A DNA stretch of 64,000 nucleotides, from NCBI RefSeq assembly GCF_000247695.1, contig NW_004624778.1, positions 8,412,924 through 8,476,923 of the forward strand, read 5' to 3'. Position 1 is the first letter of the stretch. Every line of letters begins with the position of its first letter. The notes beneath the pieces are model-generated. The model saw nothing but the letters and a program-made list of their open reading frames with translations. It was not told the DNA's origin and did not search any database. This document shows, in pieces, positions 12,950 through 25,135 of this stretch. Both the position numbers and the translations under genes were made by a program. The stretch is from Heterocephalus glaber (taxonomy: Eukaryota > Chordata > Mammalia > Rodentia > Bathyergidae).

Positions 12950-13345
12950 TTTGGCCCCATAGAAGTGTTTCATTTCAAGAAATAGCATAATATTTACTCA
13001 TCCATCACTTATTTTACTAACAATATACTTTGGAGACCTTTCCCTATCACTACCTGGGAGTGAAACCTTTTTAGTTTCAGTTACCCTATCTTATGATGGT
13101 AACAATGTATTTGAGCGTTCTCCCATTGATGGAAGTTGGTGTTGATTTTCTTTGTTTTCTCTTACAAACAATGATACATGAATTATTTTGGACAAAATTA
13201 ATTTTGCACCTGTGACAACTATGTAGGAACAATTCTGACAAAATGAAACTCTGAGTCCAAAAGAAATACACTTGTAGTTTTGGACATTCTCCAGTTGTCT
13301 TCAAAATTTGCCTTTCCACTATAAATGAGAGTGCCTGTTGCCACA
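12950..13345 (-). mobile_element. Old L1 3' end
   Basis: Reverse complement reads GTGGCAACAGGCACTCTCATTTATAGTGGAAAGG ... TTCCATCAATGGGAGAACG, the order found at the end of ancient L1 ORF2 (GGCACTCTCATACATTG...TGTCCATCAATAGG). Opposite orientation to the adjacent larger L1. Confidence 0.6.
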
Positions 13346-15405
13346 CAGCATGGCAACAGAATATACTATCAAACTTTTAGATTTTTCCCAATCTGGTCAG
13401 TAAAAATTATATCTGAGAAAAATTAAATTTTAATTATGAGGGATATAGAGAATCTTTCCTTATATTTGAGACATTTACATGTAAAGCATTATGAACTGTG
13501 AACTGCCTATTCATTTGCTTTGCCCACTTTCAATCAGATTTTTACTTTTAAGTTGTCTAATACTTATCTCTAATCTGTTATTTACCTTTTGACTCTGTTT
13601 ATGATAGGGTTTTGTCTTTGCCATACAGACCTCTTTTTAAAATAACATTACAGTATTTTTAATCCTCTCTTTATAGTTTCTGGATTTTGAGTGTTGGTTA
13701 TATAGAATATATTTGACACATTGGACACTTTCTGGATTTGATGGTGTCTAAGATTTCCCTGTAGTGTAAAGCACACAAGAATATGACTCAGTAGCCGGAG
13801 GATTAAGCTTAGGTGGGCATTCATTGCTGGGAAAAGCAGCAAATTACGTGACCTCTGTGGATACCAAGCTACAGATTCAACCATTATCCAACCTCTTGTT
13901 TTTTGGGTGGATTAAGTAATTAGCTTGTTTGGGAAAGAGAAATGCTTTTATAATTGAATAACCAAATTAATCCTTAATTGATTGAGAATAAATAAACCCA
14001 AGCAATTTAACTGTGCAATAGTTGGGTCGGGATGCCAAAACAAAATACCATAGATGGCATGATTTAAGTAAATAACAGAAATTTCTTTTCATATACTTTA
14101 GAAGCTCTCACCATGTCCTCAAATCTTCAAATGGTTGAAAGAGTCTCTCTCTCCTCTCCTCTCCTCTTCCCCCCCCTCCTCTCTCTTCTTTCCTCTCCTC
14201 TCTCTTCTCCTCCCCTCTCTGTCCAAATTCTTATACAACCACAAACCCTCAAGATTAGGGCCCATCTTTATGAACTCATTCAATCACTATTGCCTCCTAA
14301 AAACACATGTTCAAATATAGCCACAATGAGAGTTAGGGTTTCAATATATGAATTTCAGAGCTCAGATAATTCCATTCATAGAAAACTGGATAAACAAATC
14401 AACCAACTTTGCAAATCAGAAGAAAAATTCCTTTAGATACAGATCAAACATCAAAACATTAATCATTCAAAATCATTTGAATGACCACATCAGAGCAATA
14501 AAAAATAATCCAGAGGTTTGAATCCTGAGGTTTTATCATAATTAACATATATTTCGCATTGGTTTGGCTTCCTTTTTTAAGACAGACTATAAATGAAGAT
14601 GGAGACTACAGGACTTTTCCAAGAAAAGCATATTGAGAGAGTGTGATTGAAGCCCTGATGGACACAGAACAATCATGCCTAATGCTGTCCACCTGCTCCT
14701 CTCTGCACCAGGTGAGGGTGCTGAAGAAGCCTGGCTCATCACCCCTGCAGACTCTCCAGGCCCACACCATGGGGCAGTCCCAGGTTCCGGAGGCTGTTTT
14801 CAATCCACATGACAAGCAGAAGAGCCAAGTCTACAAGTGTAGTAAAAATATTATGAGGCTTTCCATCAGCAAAATGCAAATATAAAAAAGTAACAATATT
14901 CCCTTCATCCATTAATTTTATAATTCTTTTGAGACAACCTGTAAAGTTTTTTGTCCTGGTTTTATTTCTCTCTCTTTATATGCACACATAATATTTCCCA
15001 TTTATTCTTTATGTTTACAGATAGTCTCCTTGCTCCATTACTTTCTTAAATCAGATGAAAATTACTTGCAATGTTTCCAGGGATAAACAGGAATAAAAAG
15101 AGAAAAAAGTGGCAAATTGGACACCCGAGACATTAAGCAAGACATTGTCACATAGTTTAACCATCTCTTTCTGAGGCTTGGCCAGACCTTGATCAAGCTG
15201 ATTAGACTGTGCAATGACCAGTCTGTTGATTAAAAAAATAACAGTTGATACTTACTGCACTTTTGCTTTCAGAAGTCTGCAACATTCGCAAGCTAATTTG
15301 ATTATGATATTGAGTTGAGTTAATAAGTAGGCTAAAATTTTACCCTCATTTTCTAGATGGCTATGGACCAGACAGGCCAACATACTTTGTGTCCCACTTA
15401 CAACT
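13346..15405. other. Intergenic; one pyrimidine tract, otherwise nothing recognised
   Basis: Apart from the polypyrimidine tract at 14144-14220 I see no repeat boundary. ORFs of 60-107 codons are unsupported; those at 14113-14436 are created by the CT tract. Confidence 0.45.
14144..14220. repeat. 77-nt uninterrupted polypyrimidine tract
   Basis: Only C and T occur from 14144 to 14220 on the + strand, as imperfect TCTCC units with one run of eight C. Confidence 0.9.
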
Positions 15406-15796
15406 TGTATTAATCACTTTCCTGTTGCTGGTATACAATGCCCAATATCCACAACTTAAAGGAGGAGTGGTTTATTTTGTCTCCCACTTTCAGTCCATGG
15501 TCAGTTGGCTCCAATGCAGAAACTCAGTGGCAGAGGGGCATGGCAAAGGAAGAGATGCTCAACACATGGCAGACAGAAGCCATGAAGCAGAGAGAGAAAG
15601 GAGGAGCCAGGGAAGGAGATACACCCTTCTAGGTCATGTCCCCACTGACCACCTCCAAGATCCCACCTCTTAACAGTATGTTCAACTACTGAACTCATTC
15701 ATGGATGAATCCACTGGTGAGTTCAATGAACCCATGATCCAGTCACTTTCCACCCACATGAGGCTGTGGGGGACACTTTAGATTTAAACCACAACA
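15406..15796 (-). mobile_element. MaLR-type solo LTR
   Basis: Read on the minus strand it begins TGTTGTGGTTTAAATC, contains CTCATGTGGGTGG, GACTGGATCATGGG and ACCATGGACTGAAA, then a polyadenylation signal in ACAAAATAAACC, and ends CTGATTAATACA-like (TG...CA termini). This layout is that of ERVL-MaLR LTRs. No internal retroviral sequence is attached. Imperfect 5-bp flanks CAACT/CAGCT may be the target duplication. Confidence 0.75.
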
Positions 15797-15988
15797 CAGC
15801 TGTATTATGGTTTACATATTATGTATTACATCTTGCATATTCGAACTAATAGATCATTTTGGCATGTGCTGCCTGGATTTAGCCAGAAGCTGGTTAAAAT
15901 TGCATGGTTGACCAAACTATTGTTAGTCAAATATAGTCTCAGGCAATTGCTACAGAAAATGGTGTTGTAGATCTGTGTAGACAACTAC

Positions 15989-16392
15989 TGTTATGGCTTG
16001 TGTGTAGATGTTCCCCCAAAGTCTCATGCAGTCATAGGTGGGGATTTTTCAGAGGTATCTGGATCTAGAGTGCATGACATTGGAATTAATTCATGGTGCA
16101 CAGCTAAGATCAAGGGCACTAGGATTAAGGGTGTGAGTTTTGCCCACCCTAAGTAGCCTGGATAAGATATAAAGGATAGAAAGAGCTCTGGTTGACCCTT
16201 TCTTGCTTTGCTACATTCTCCCCACCATGAACTGTTTCTCCTCTGTGGTGTCCTCCTGCCATGGCACCCTGCCTTGGAGCCAGCTGATTTATGAATGAAA
16301 CATCTACAAGCTATAAGCTAAATAAACTTTCCTCCCTTAATTTGTCAGTGTCAGGTATTTTTTTCTCAGCAATGAGAAAAGTAATTAACACA
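15989..16392 (+). mobile_element. MaLR-type solo LTR
   Basis: Begins TGTTATGGCTTGTGTGTAGATG, contains CTGGATCTAGAGTGC, CCATGAACTGTTTCTCCTC, GAATGAAACATCTACAAGC, the polyadenylation signal CTAAATAAACTTTCC, and ends CAGCAATGAGAAAAGTAATTAACACA. The same family recurs at 22454-22856 with high similarity. No internal coding region is present. Confidence 0.85.
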
Positions 16393-16660
16393 GCTACACT
16401 AGTCATTCTGATCAAATTTATTCCCAGAATTATCTGAGTAGGTTGATTCAAAAAGGTAGTTCATACCTGTGTCTATGTAGACCAAAGAGATACCAAGAAA
16501 CTAAATCAGTGAATTGTAGATTTCTGGTCAGATTTTTAACTGCCTTGAATTGCTAAAAGTTAGCCAAAGTTGGATCTCAATATATAGCTGCCTTATATAC
16601 ATGTCTTGCTGGCAAGCTGAGTGTTCTATGAATAGTCTTTTAATTAAGTAGCCATATGTA

Positions 16661-16750
16661 GGGCTGGGGATTTAGCTCAGTGGTTTCGCCGGCTGCTGTG
16701 CAAGCGCAAGGACCCGAGTTCAATCCCAGGTACCAAAAAAAAAAAAAAAC
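16661..16750 (+). mobile_element. ID-type SINE with perfect target-site duplication
   Basis: GGGCTGGGGATTTAGCTCAGTGG, CAAGCGCAAGGACCCGAGTTCAATCC and a long A tail. The 14-bp sequence AGTAGCCATATGTA occurs exactly at 16647-16660 and 16751-16764. Intact A and B boxes and a perfect duplication make this one of the youngest insertions here. Confidence 0.95.
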
Positions 16751-16764
16751 AGTAGCCATATGTA

Positions 16765-19720
16765 TTATGGGTCCTGCTAGAGAAGGCAGAATGGAGGAGC
16801 CTGGTAAGGTGGGGTGATCTCAAGGGGCATAAAGAGGAATGACAGACATGTATGACAGGTCACAAAGATAGAAGGAAACCATGAAGAAGGTGCCAAAGCC
16901 TACATACAACCTAACCACACTGTGACACTCAGTTGCTCTTTTCAATGACAAAAGTTCAGGCAGTTGGAACCATAAAATCTGAACCTTTAAAATTCCTGTA
17001 TAGTTATCATCTTTCTTGTGACATTTGTACACTCCATTATTTTTAAAGAATTTGAAAAATGAAAAGAAGAAAGGTATATTTGTCCATGCCCCCCACCTAC
17101 CCAATTAAATACTTTGGTAGCTGTAGCATTCTTTCCTCCAGAAAGCAGTTGCCTTATGCTAGTATTGGCTTCTCCATGTGTCCCACTGTAGAGATTCACC
17201 CAGGACTGAGCTCCAAAACCCAAGAGTTCTCCTTCTTGCTCTCAGTCATCTAACCATGCTAGCCTGTACCCTGTTCCTTTCCCTCCGGGCTTGGTTTCTA
17301 GATTTCTAAAGATTCAGGGAGCTAATTGGGTAGACTTACTGTGCCAGTGTGTCATTAATGGATGCCAGTGTGCAAATGACTTCTCCCTTTATTGTCTCCT
17401 GTGTGATTTGTATACTTTAGCTGTGAAATGCCTTCTGGAACTCTGAAGTTTGACTCAAATGGAAATATAGACCATTGTGAAAGCCAATACAGAACTCCTT
17501 GGGGGCATCTGCATATCACATGAAATAGGCAACCACTATTTGCAACTAACACTGTCAGCTCTATTATCCAGAAAGCAACAGCCAGGGATAAAAGAGCCAG
17601 AACTCTAACCCAAAGTAGTTACTGACAGGCCTGGATAAAACTTGGTTTGAATGGTCTTCATAAACTAAGATAGGGCAGGCAAACATTAAGGGTGAGCTAT
17701 GGAAGTCTCACAACAGCCCTGGCCTGAAGTTCTCTGAACTTTCTTTTTTGCATGGAGGAAATGGTAACAGCTGAATTAGGTCAGATCTGCTGCAGTGGCT
17801 TAAATAAAATAACAAAGGCAAAGGCTTGTTGTGCAAAGAATTACAGGACACATGCAACCCCCTGAGACTATCTATGCCCAGCCATCCATCTCTGGCCAAG
17901 ATGAACCTTAAATGTGTCCCAAAAGACATCTGCCTTCACCATGATTCTAGGCTTAAAGATTATGATTTTGGATGTTTCAGTCTCAAAATGGCTGGCAGAA
18001 TCACCAGTGTCTTTGCACACCCCTGGCTGGTGGGTGAGTGATAAAGGGACAAAGCTCCAGCTGCTCCCATGACTTCTGGTTGAAATTTTGACTTTGGAAA
18101 TGGGGTGTACATGATATTTACTAAAGATACCACATGGGTAGAAAAGCAATTCATTTTTACCCTTAATTCTACAATTCATTTTTAGAATTTCTCCCCTCTT
18201 TCTAGTCTAGCTGTTCCTAAAAGCCCTTGTGATCTCAAAATAGAAACTATTAATGTTAAAGGATTTCAGCCAAAGCCCATGTTCTCCGTAACTTTCAGTG
18301 ACTACTTAGCCTCCCTCTAAGGCCTTAGGTGACCATCCCAAGTCACCCAGGGAGTCACACAGGCCTTTTTGCCCTTTTTAGGATTATAGATGGATCACTT
18401 CCCATTATTCTCTTCCTATAGATTCATACAAGCCATTGTACTGCCTCAATGTTGAGGCTAGATGTTTTGAATTCAGCTTTATCTGGTCTGTGATTTGCTT
18501 CCTCCTTTTCCCTCTCACTGTTGGTTTTTCCAAGGAGTTCCCCAAAGAAGAAAGCTAACAAGGCATGTAAGGGAATACTAAACTGAGACTCCAGAAACTG
18601 TTCCAAGAAGTACTCCCACACATTTACCTTTTCTACCAGCCAAAGCAGGGTAGGGCAAGTGCTGTGCCACACCCCACAGGGCACAGGCAATAAGAGGGAG
18701 GAATTAACACTCTTGGAGATACATAGGGCAGTCATTAACAGTCTAGGATGGATTTATTAATACCATTCCTAGTTTCCCTTTGGAAAAATAGAGTTCTCTG
18801 AAGTGAAGGGAAAAAACAGAAAGCAGGAAAATACTAACTGAAAAAAGAGGATGGTTACAGGTGTGAAACATAGAAAGCCGTTGGAACTCCTACAGTTCTT
18901 GGAGTTCTCAGGAGTGGGTCTCATGCTGCCTGGAATCAATATTTTACTTCAAACCCTAAAACTTTACTTATGGTTAATACCACAGAACTTTTGCCATTTC
19001 GGTATAAGACTCTGGCAAACTATTGATTATTTATTTGTTATTTATTTGTGAATTAACATTTTATTTCAGAGCTAAAACAAATTAGTATTCCCTATTGGCC
19101 AGTTCTGGGCCCTATGAGACATTAACCTTAGTGTATAATTTTCAGGTTTTCATTTTAGGTAAAAACTAATATTTTAACATGAAATCCCTGTGACCATATC
19201 ATAACACATTGAAATTAATCAATGGATAGTCATTTCACTCAATAAGATAGATAACTTGAGCTAGGAAGAGCCTCATAAAAATATGAATTCTTCCTAAAGA
19301 ACCAATCAAAAGCATGTGATGAGTATTGACTTTAGAATTCAAGTACAGTGAAATCCTACCTACTCTGTCCAATGTAATCATTAAAATATGGAGAAGTCAT
19401 TATGGCTACAATAGGAGTTTATTCAGGTACAAGAATATTAACATGATATCCTGATGAAAAGTTTTGATTAGATAGCAGTGATTTAGGCAATGAGTAAAAA
19501 TGGGTGAAAAAATTCTAACAATAAGAGTTGTCGTTCATATGTAATCTGGGAATATGATACTGTACTGATACAAAGCTCAAGATGTCAGCCTCCTTTTACC
19601 TTCTTCCTTTTAGTAGATCTTTTCAACATCTTTGTCAATAGATTAGCAACTGCATTATAGGTGCTGCCTTGGAAAAATTCCATGGGCCACATTTAGAATT
19701 ACCAATTGACCAGAATCCCT
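16765..19720. other. Intergenic, nothing recognised
   Basis: About 3 kb. ORFs of 64-103 codons on both strands (for example 17868-18179 and 18424-18735, minus) lack similarity or gene context. Confidence 0.45.
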
Positions 19721-19724
19721 GATC

Positions 19725-19910
19725 ATGTCTTGACTTGACGTCCTGAATCGATTCAAAACATTTACTTTTCATGGTCATTTTTACTTTGGGGAAGAGCCAG
19801 AAGTCACATGGTGGCAGATCCTGTCAATAAAATGGATGAGAAAACACAGTAATGTTTGCACAATTCTGCCTTTCCATTGGATGGCACTCCGCAGCAGCAT
19901 TTATTATATT
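19725..19910 (-). pseudogene. Mariner-like transposase fragment (inverted piece)
   Basis: On the minus strand one frame reads TVFSHPFY*QDLPPCDFWLFPKVKMTMK-like peptide, ending ESIQDVK. This is the region around the last catalytic Asp of mariner-family transposases, where (S)PDLAPCDFWLFP is typical. There is a stop where a serine codon is expected. It is nonfunctional. The missing continuation of the protein lies next door on the opposite strand. Confidence 0.75.
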
Positions 19911-19914
19911 CTTG

Positions 19915-20070
19915 ATCACATCTTGTAAAGTCACAAAAGAGGGCTTCCAAGACTGCTTCAGAAAGTGTCAAGAATGATAGGATAATTGTGTTCAAAGTGA
20001 GGGGGAGTATTTTAAGGAAGATTAATGGCAATGAGTCTTTTACTGTAATACATTTTTAAATTTGATATTC
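19915..20070 (+). pseudogene. Mariner-like transposase C-terminus and 3' end
   Basis: From 19915 the + strand reads ITSCKVTKEGFQDCFRKCQE, two stops, then DNCVQSEGEYFKED and a stop at 20023-20025. This corresponds to the C-terminal (K)EDFQNCFRKWQE(R)WDKCV..EG(E)YFEGD of the same mariner-type family. It starts about where the minus-strand piece at 19725-19910 leaves off, so the element has been inverted internally. Confidence 0.75.
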
Positions 20071-21909
20071 ACCATATTTTTGTATTACCCCTTGTGCCTA
20101 TTATAGCCAGATGTGGAAATCTTTTCCTCTACATAACTAAAAGATTACTATAAGTCATCCTAAATTTTAACCTCAAATTTTCATTAACCAGAGACATGCA
20201 GCAGGATGCAGAGAGCTGGAAGAATATTAATAACAGAATAGAGGGAAATGCAAGCTGGAAAGGGTCTGGTGAGAGGTTCCAATGAATCTGGTACCACCTC
20301 GCTGAGAAGATGATGAAATAAACTATTCCCTCACCTGGCCAGGACTCATGCATGTCTTAAGATGGTTTGCTTCACTTCTCTGAGCTTCTCTTTCCTACTT
20401 GACCCTTGGTGTGTATGACCAGGCAGGAGCCCATGTTACTTCAAGGTGGAAGGGATTAGGCAGATCCGGTGAAAGAATATAGTCACTGTAGGAAGATATT
20501 GGTACTAAATACAGAAAACAGTTCAAGCCAAAGGTTGTTGGAGGAATCAACTCTTAGGAACCAGTTGTGGAAAGGAGAAATCTATGGCCAGAAAAATCTT
20601 TAGCAGTACTTGATATCCAATAAAGATTTTGAAACCACTGCTAGGAGGTGTTTATTTCTCTTTCTTATACACTTAAAATTCCCCAGGCAAGACAGAACCC
20701 TTTTGTTTACAGAAGTAATATAATAATTCTGATTTTTCCCAAGATAACCAATTTACCCAGCTAACCAAAGGCTCATCCTTAAGTAGAAGCTATTCACTAC
20801 TGTAAGTGAGATAATCCTTTCCACATAGAAGGACCTATTCATCAACATCTCTCAACTTGCTGCCTCAATTTTTCTGGCTCTTTCATACTTCTTCACAATA
20901 GACATACTGATTGCCACATAAATTTCAACCTCGTTCCAGACATCAAACCAATCTGATTGAAGGAAGAACTCCAGTAGTCTCTTCATTCTCTCTTTCAACA
21001 AAAGGGACACTTGGACACTGGTCCGTGTATGAGCAACTTGCATGCATAAGTGTTACATATTCACTCCCTACAGGGTAAGCTATCCTTGCACTGATCATGG
21101 GACACATGAGTCACTATCCTATAGGGGCTCCTTTTTCATCACTAGACTTCACCCTCCCTCCACTTGAGTTTCAGAGCCAGAGATACCTTCTTGGACCTCA
21201 CTACTCCAAATGGGGTTTGTTGGTCTTCATTTTTGCTTTACTTTTTATTATGTCCACTGTTTACAAAAACCTGCCCTGCTTTCACCCACTTTGCCAGTCC
21301 AAGTCCCTGCCCCTTTCAATCTCCTCCTTCTCCTAGTGCAAAGAGCAGATCTTTCAGATTCTAACTGTAAAGTTTTGCCAACATATTCAACCTACTTATT
21401 ATCACACCCAACTCTTTATCTTGGAGCCTTTATCTCAGCTGTGACTAAACACAGATACCATTATAGCCTTGCCCTACCCATCTCATTGATCCACGGCTTT
21501 CAGGGAGCTGTTTCCCCAAAGTCTGCCCCACCTTCTTAATAAATATAGCTCTAAGCTTTGATCCTTTTCACACCTGCCCTGGCACAACTAATAAATATGA
21601 ATCTTGAGATAAGAAATACAACTACCTTTTATCAGCCTTGTGTTTCACACTTTTGAAAAAAGGCTTACTCACCACTTTTAATAAGAAGCATACTTATTTG
21701 AAGCATATAGTATATAAACACGTCAATATCATATCTTATGCACTAAAGCTAAACAAAAATAAATTTTATGAGTTTGCTTATTTAATTTCAACTTGGTTCT
21801 CTCAAACCTGAGCATGTTGGTTACAGATGATCAGCAAGCACATACAGGTAGTTTCAGCAGTCAAAGCATTACACACATTCTTTAAAGGAGAATGGATCAC
21901 TAAAACCAG
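20071..21909. other. Intergenic, nothing recognised
   Basis: ORFs of 60-109 codons (three overlapping ones at 21097-21539) have no recognisable product. No repeat boundaries seen. Confidence 0.4.
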
Positions 21910-22130
21910 TTTTTATTTATTTCTTTTTATTTTGTAGTGGTACTAAAATTGAACTCACCTCACGCATGCAATGCAAGTGTTCAACCACTGAGCTACATCC
22001 CCAGCCTGTCTTAATTTCTGTTTTGAAATACATACCTTGCTAATTTGCCCAACCTGGCCTCTGATTTGAATTCTCCACCTCAGTCTCCAGAGTAACTAGG
22101 ATTACAGGCCTCTACCATCATATTTGGCTA
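21910..22130 (-). mobile_element. B1-dID composite SINE
   Basis: On the minus strand it reads a 7SL-derived B1 half (AGCCAAATATGATGGTAGAGGCCTGTAATCC...) followed by an ID half (GGGGATGTAGCTCAGTGG...TTCAATTTTAGTACC) and an A-rich tail, which appears on the + strand as T-rich sequence from 21910. The order B1 then ID is that of the rodent B1-dID family rather than B4. Confidence 0.8.
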
Positions 22131-22453
22131 AAAAAATTTTGAGTGACTTGAAGAAAGAGTGGTTTGTACAAGAAAGAAAAGTATCTAGGTAATGTGGGAA
22201 ACACTCCCATCTTATGCATCAGGCACTGTATTCAGTGTTTAATTTGTCTCCTTGAACAGGAGAAGGAACTGACTGCTGAAAATTTAAGAACTAGTATGGA
22301 AATACATATACACACATGCAATTTAAATGACTAAAATAATTTTCAGACAGGGCTTGAGGGCGTTCTTTTCAAGCATGAGGATTTCTCCCCAATTTTTATT
22401 GACAAATGATGGAAGTTGATTATAGACAATGTGATGGGTATCTGCAGTATTGT

Positions 22454-22856
22454 TGTTGTGGCTTGTGTCTAGATGTCCCCCCAAAACCTCATGCAGTCTT
22501 TTTCAGAGGTGACTGGATCTAGAATGTGATTGATTCATGATCCAATGCTGGAATTAAGGGTGTGTGATTACTAAATCAGTCCACTGATTGATTTAGCACT
22601 GCCCTAATCCCAGTAGCCTAGATAGAACATAAAAAGGGCAGGAAAAAAATCTGCAAAGGTCCCTTGTTGCTTATGATACCATGGGGGCTCCATGAATTGT
22701 TTCTCCTCTGCAATTCTGTCTGCCATGCCACTCTGCCTTGCAGTCAGCCAATTATGGACTGAAACATCTACAAACTGTGAGCTAAATAAATCCTTTCCCC
22801 TTTAACTTTGGGGGTCAGGTATTTGTCTCAGCAATGAGAGAAAAGTAACTAAGACA
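22454..22856 (+). mobile_element. MaLR-type solo LTR
   Basis: TGTTGTGGCTTGTGTCTAGATG at the 5' end, GACTGGATCTAGAATG, CCATGAATTGTTTCTCCTC, GACTGAAACATCTAC, polyadenylation signal CTAAATAAATCC, and GTAACTAAGACA at the 3' end. Same family and orientation as 15989-16392. Confidence 0.85.
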
Positions 22857-23815
22857 ACTGTCCATGAGGGAATTTACTCACTTATAGTACTGTGGGATAT
22901 TCCAGAAGTAGATGACACTGGTAATCAACTGAGCATCAGTATAAGCAAAGTTGCATGTTATTATTTTCAGTCATCATTTCTGACCGATTCAGAATCTTAC
23001 TCTTCTTTGTATACTTCACAGTGCCTGCCATTTTGCCCAGTAGCTTGCAATATTAATGGGTGGATGGATTCTACATTGTCCACTATAAATATATGACGCA
23101 ATAATTGATTTTGCTTTATAAAAATGTACAATTATTTTCAGGAAGGCTTCACAATTCCATACAATGGCTTATTCTTAGCTCCTTAACATATTTTTTTTGT
23201 TTTCTCCTCTAAACCATTTTATTATTATCAATTATTATAAGATAAAAATTTGTATAATTTGAGTAAATGTAAAGAGAATATTGGTCTAAACAGGTAGCAT
23301 TCAACCCTATTTTCTTTCCTTTGGGCCATAATTCAGATTTAAAATGGGCAATCACAACATGTATGACAAATTATTTTCTTAAAGAAAACATGCCCACATT
23401 TCCCTGCCGTGAAGGATCACTAAAGTACCCATTTGCTGAACTTCATAGTTCTCTTTTTCCTAGTGTGAATTGGTCTGCCTAGAGTATAATCAAGTCTAGC
23501 ATCTGGACTTAGTCCAGTGAGCTAGTTCTTAAGCTGGCCTTGTTATCTGCATGTTTATCATGTTTGTTACTTGCATGTTTATTTTTCTGGTTCTCAGCTT
23601 TCTCTCATCTCTACAATGAATTGTTTAGTCTAAATGATCTCTAATGAACTGGGAAATCTATAATTTGAAGTTTCAGTGTTACTGTGATTCATTTAGTTTA
23701 GAAAGCTGAAATCAACAAACTCATTGAATACATTCTAAAGAGGTGACGTAAGGAATATCCAGGTGTTTCTGGGCTGCTTCCTGGCTAGACAGACTTGAAG
23801 TAGAATAGCTGTAAG
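22857..23815. other. Intergenic, nothing recognised
   Basis: AT-rich sequence without ORFs above the noise level or known repeat landmarks. Confidence 0.4.
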
Positions 23816-23816
23816 G

Positions 23817-23925
23817 AGCAATGGATAAGAGAGTTGGCTCTGGAGTCAGATTACTGGGCTTCAAGTCCCTGTGCCGATAACTACTAGCTGTGCAACTTTG
23901 AGCAATTTGTCTCAGCCTCCCCAGC
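23817..23925 (+). mobile_element. MIR fossil
   Basis: GTTGGCTCTGGAGTCAGATTACTGGGCTTCAAGTCC, TACTAGCTGTGCAACTTTGAGCAA and CTCAGCCTCC follow the MIR core in order on the + strand. Confidence 0.7.
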
Positions 23926-24964
23926 TGGTTCAGATCCATGGAACTTTTGCTGAATCATTTGGAAATGAAAGGACATTTTTTTAAAGATCTGCCAGGTATC
24001 AGGATTTAGTGTGTCATAGCACTATATTTGGTAAGTACACTGGCGTGAGCAGTTTAACTATCAAGGAACAAAGAATGACTGTATATTCAGATCTGAGTCT
24101 GGAATGAACCCATTGTCCAGGAAACAGAGTTCAAGTTAATGTTTGCCTGCAGCTATCCTCCTCCCATTCTAAAAGCAAACCTTCCCTTATCTAAGTTTTC
24201 TAATGCTCATATGACATTAATTAAGGCAAGAGCTAACTCCAATTAGCAAAAAAGCTGCAATTCCACATGCTTGTAAAATACTCCATAGTGAAAACTGACT
24301 CATTCAGATAGATTGGCTACCCAACTTCTCTAACTGTGCCCCATTTTTTAAGGGAAATTCAAATTGTCTGTAGAAGTTTATATCTTAACCATAGTTTACT
24401 CAGATTTCTTTCTTTTCTCAACTCTTAGGTTTACTGCACCATATGAATAGACAGCAATTTAAAGATCATCTCATCTAATTCCTTTCCGAAAAAGAACCTC
24501 TCTTAGATGTCCATATTTGTCAGTAACTGGCACAGTGCCATAGTATCTCTTGTATTCTTTTCTTACTGGTTCACATGTAATCTTGTATGCTAAAACAAAC
24601 TGCAAGCTGCACGTGGGTTAGGAAGAGCTGTGTACAGAGACCTTGCCTGCTATTCATAGCTACAGCTGGCCTGGGGCAAGATGTTAAGACTGAACCATAA
24701 CCTGTTTTTTCTTCAACATCAACTATTAAGAAACGGCGGTGGTGAAATAACAGTTTGGTTCTAACATTGCATGAGTCTCTTTTAATAGACTATAAGTTCT
24801 CAGGAAGAATAATACATCTTAATAGTTTTTATATCCCTATTACCAGGTTCAGCCTAAATACAGCACGTCCTCAATAAATGTGTATTGATATAAAAAGTAT
24901 GTTATGTATCTTCTCTACCCTTGTAGCACCTAGCATAACATTGGCTACATAGGTGGTTTGTGTA

Positions 24965-25135
24965 CATCATCTCATTTAACTGCATTTAATCTGCACTATA
25001 CCCCTAAAGAGTTAGTGACACTATCAGGATCATTTTTCAGATGAAAAATCTGAAACCCAGGTAGGGAACTTGACTGATTTTCCTCAAGGTAAGCCAAATT
25101 CAAATCTGTCTAACTTTAAGTCCAAGTGCTTTCCA
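24965..25135 (-). mobile_element. MIR fossil
   Basis: CATCTCATTTAACTGCATTTAATC, CATTTTTCAGATGAAAAATCTGAAACCCAGG and CAAATTCAAATCTG match the reverse complement of MIR in order. Confidence 0.55.
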
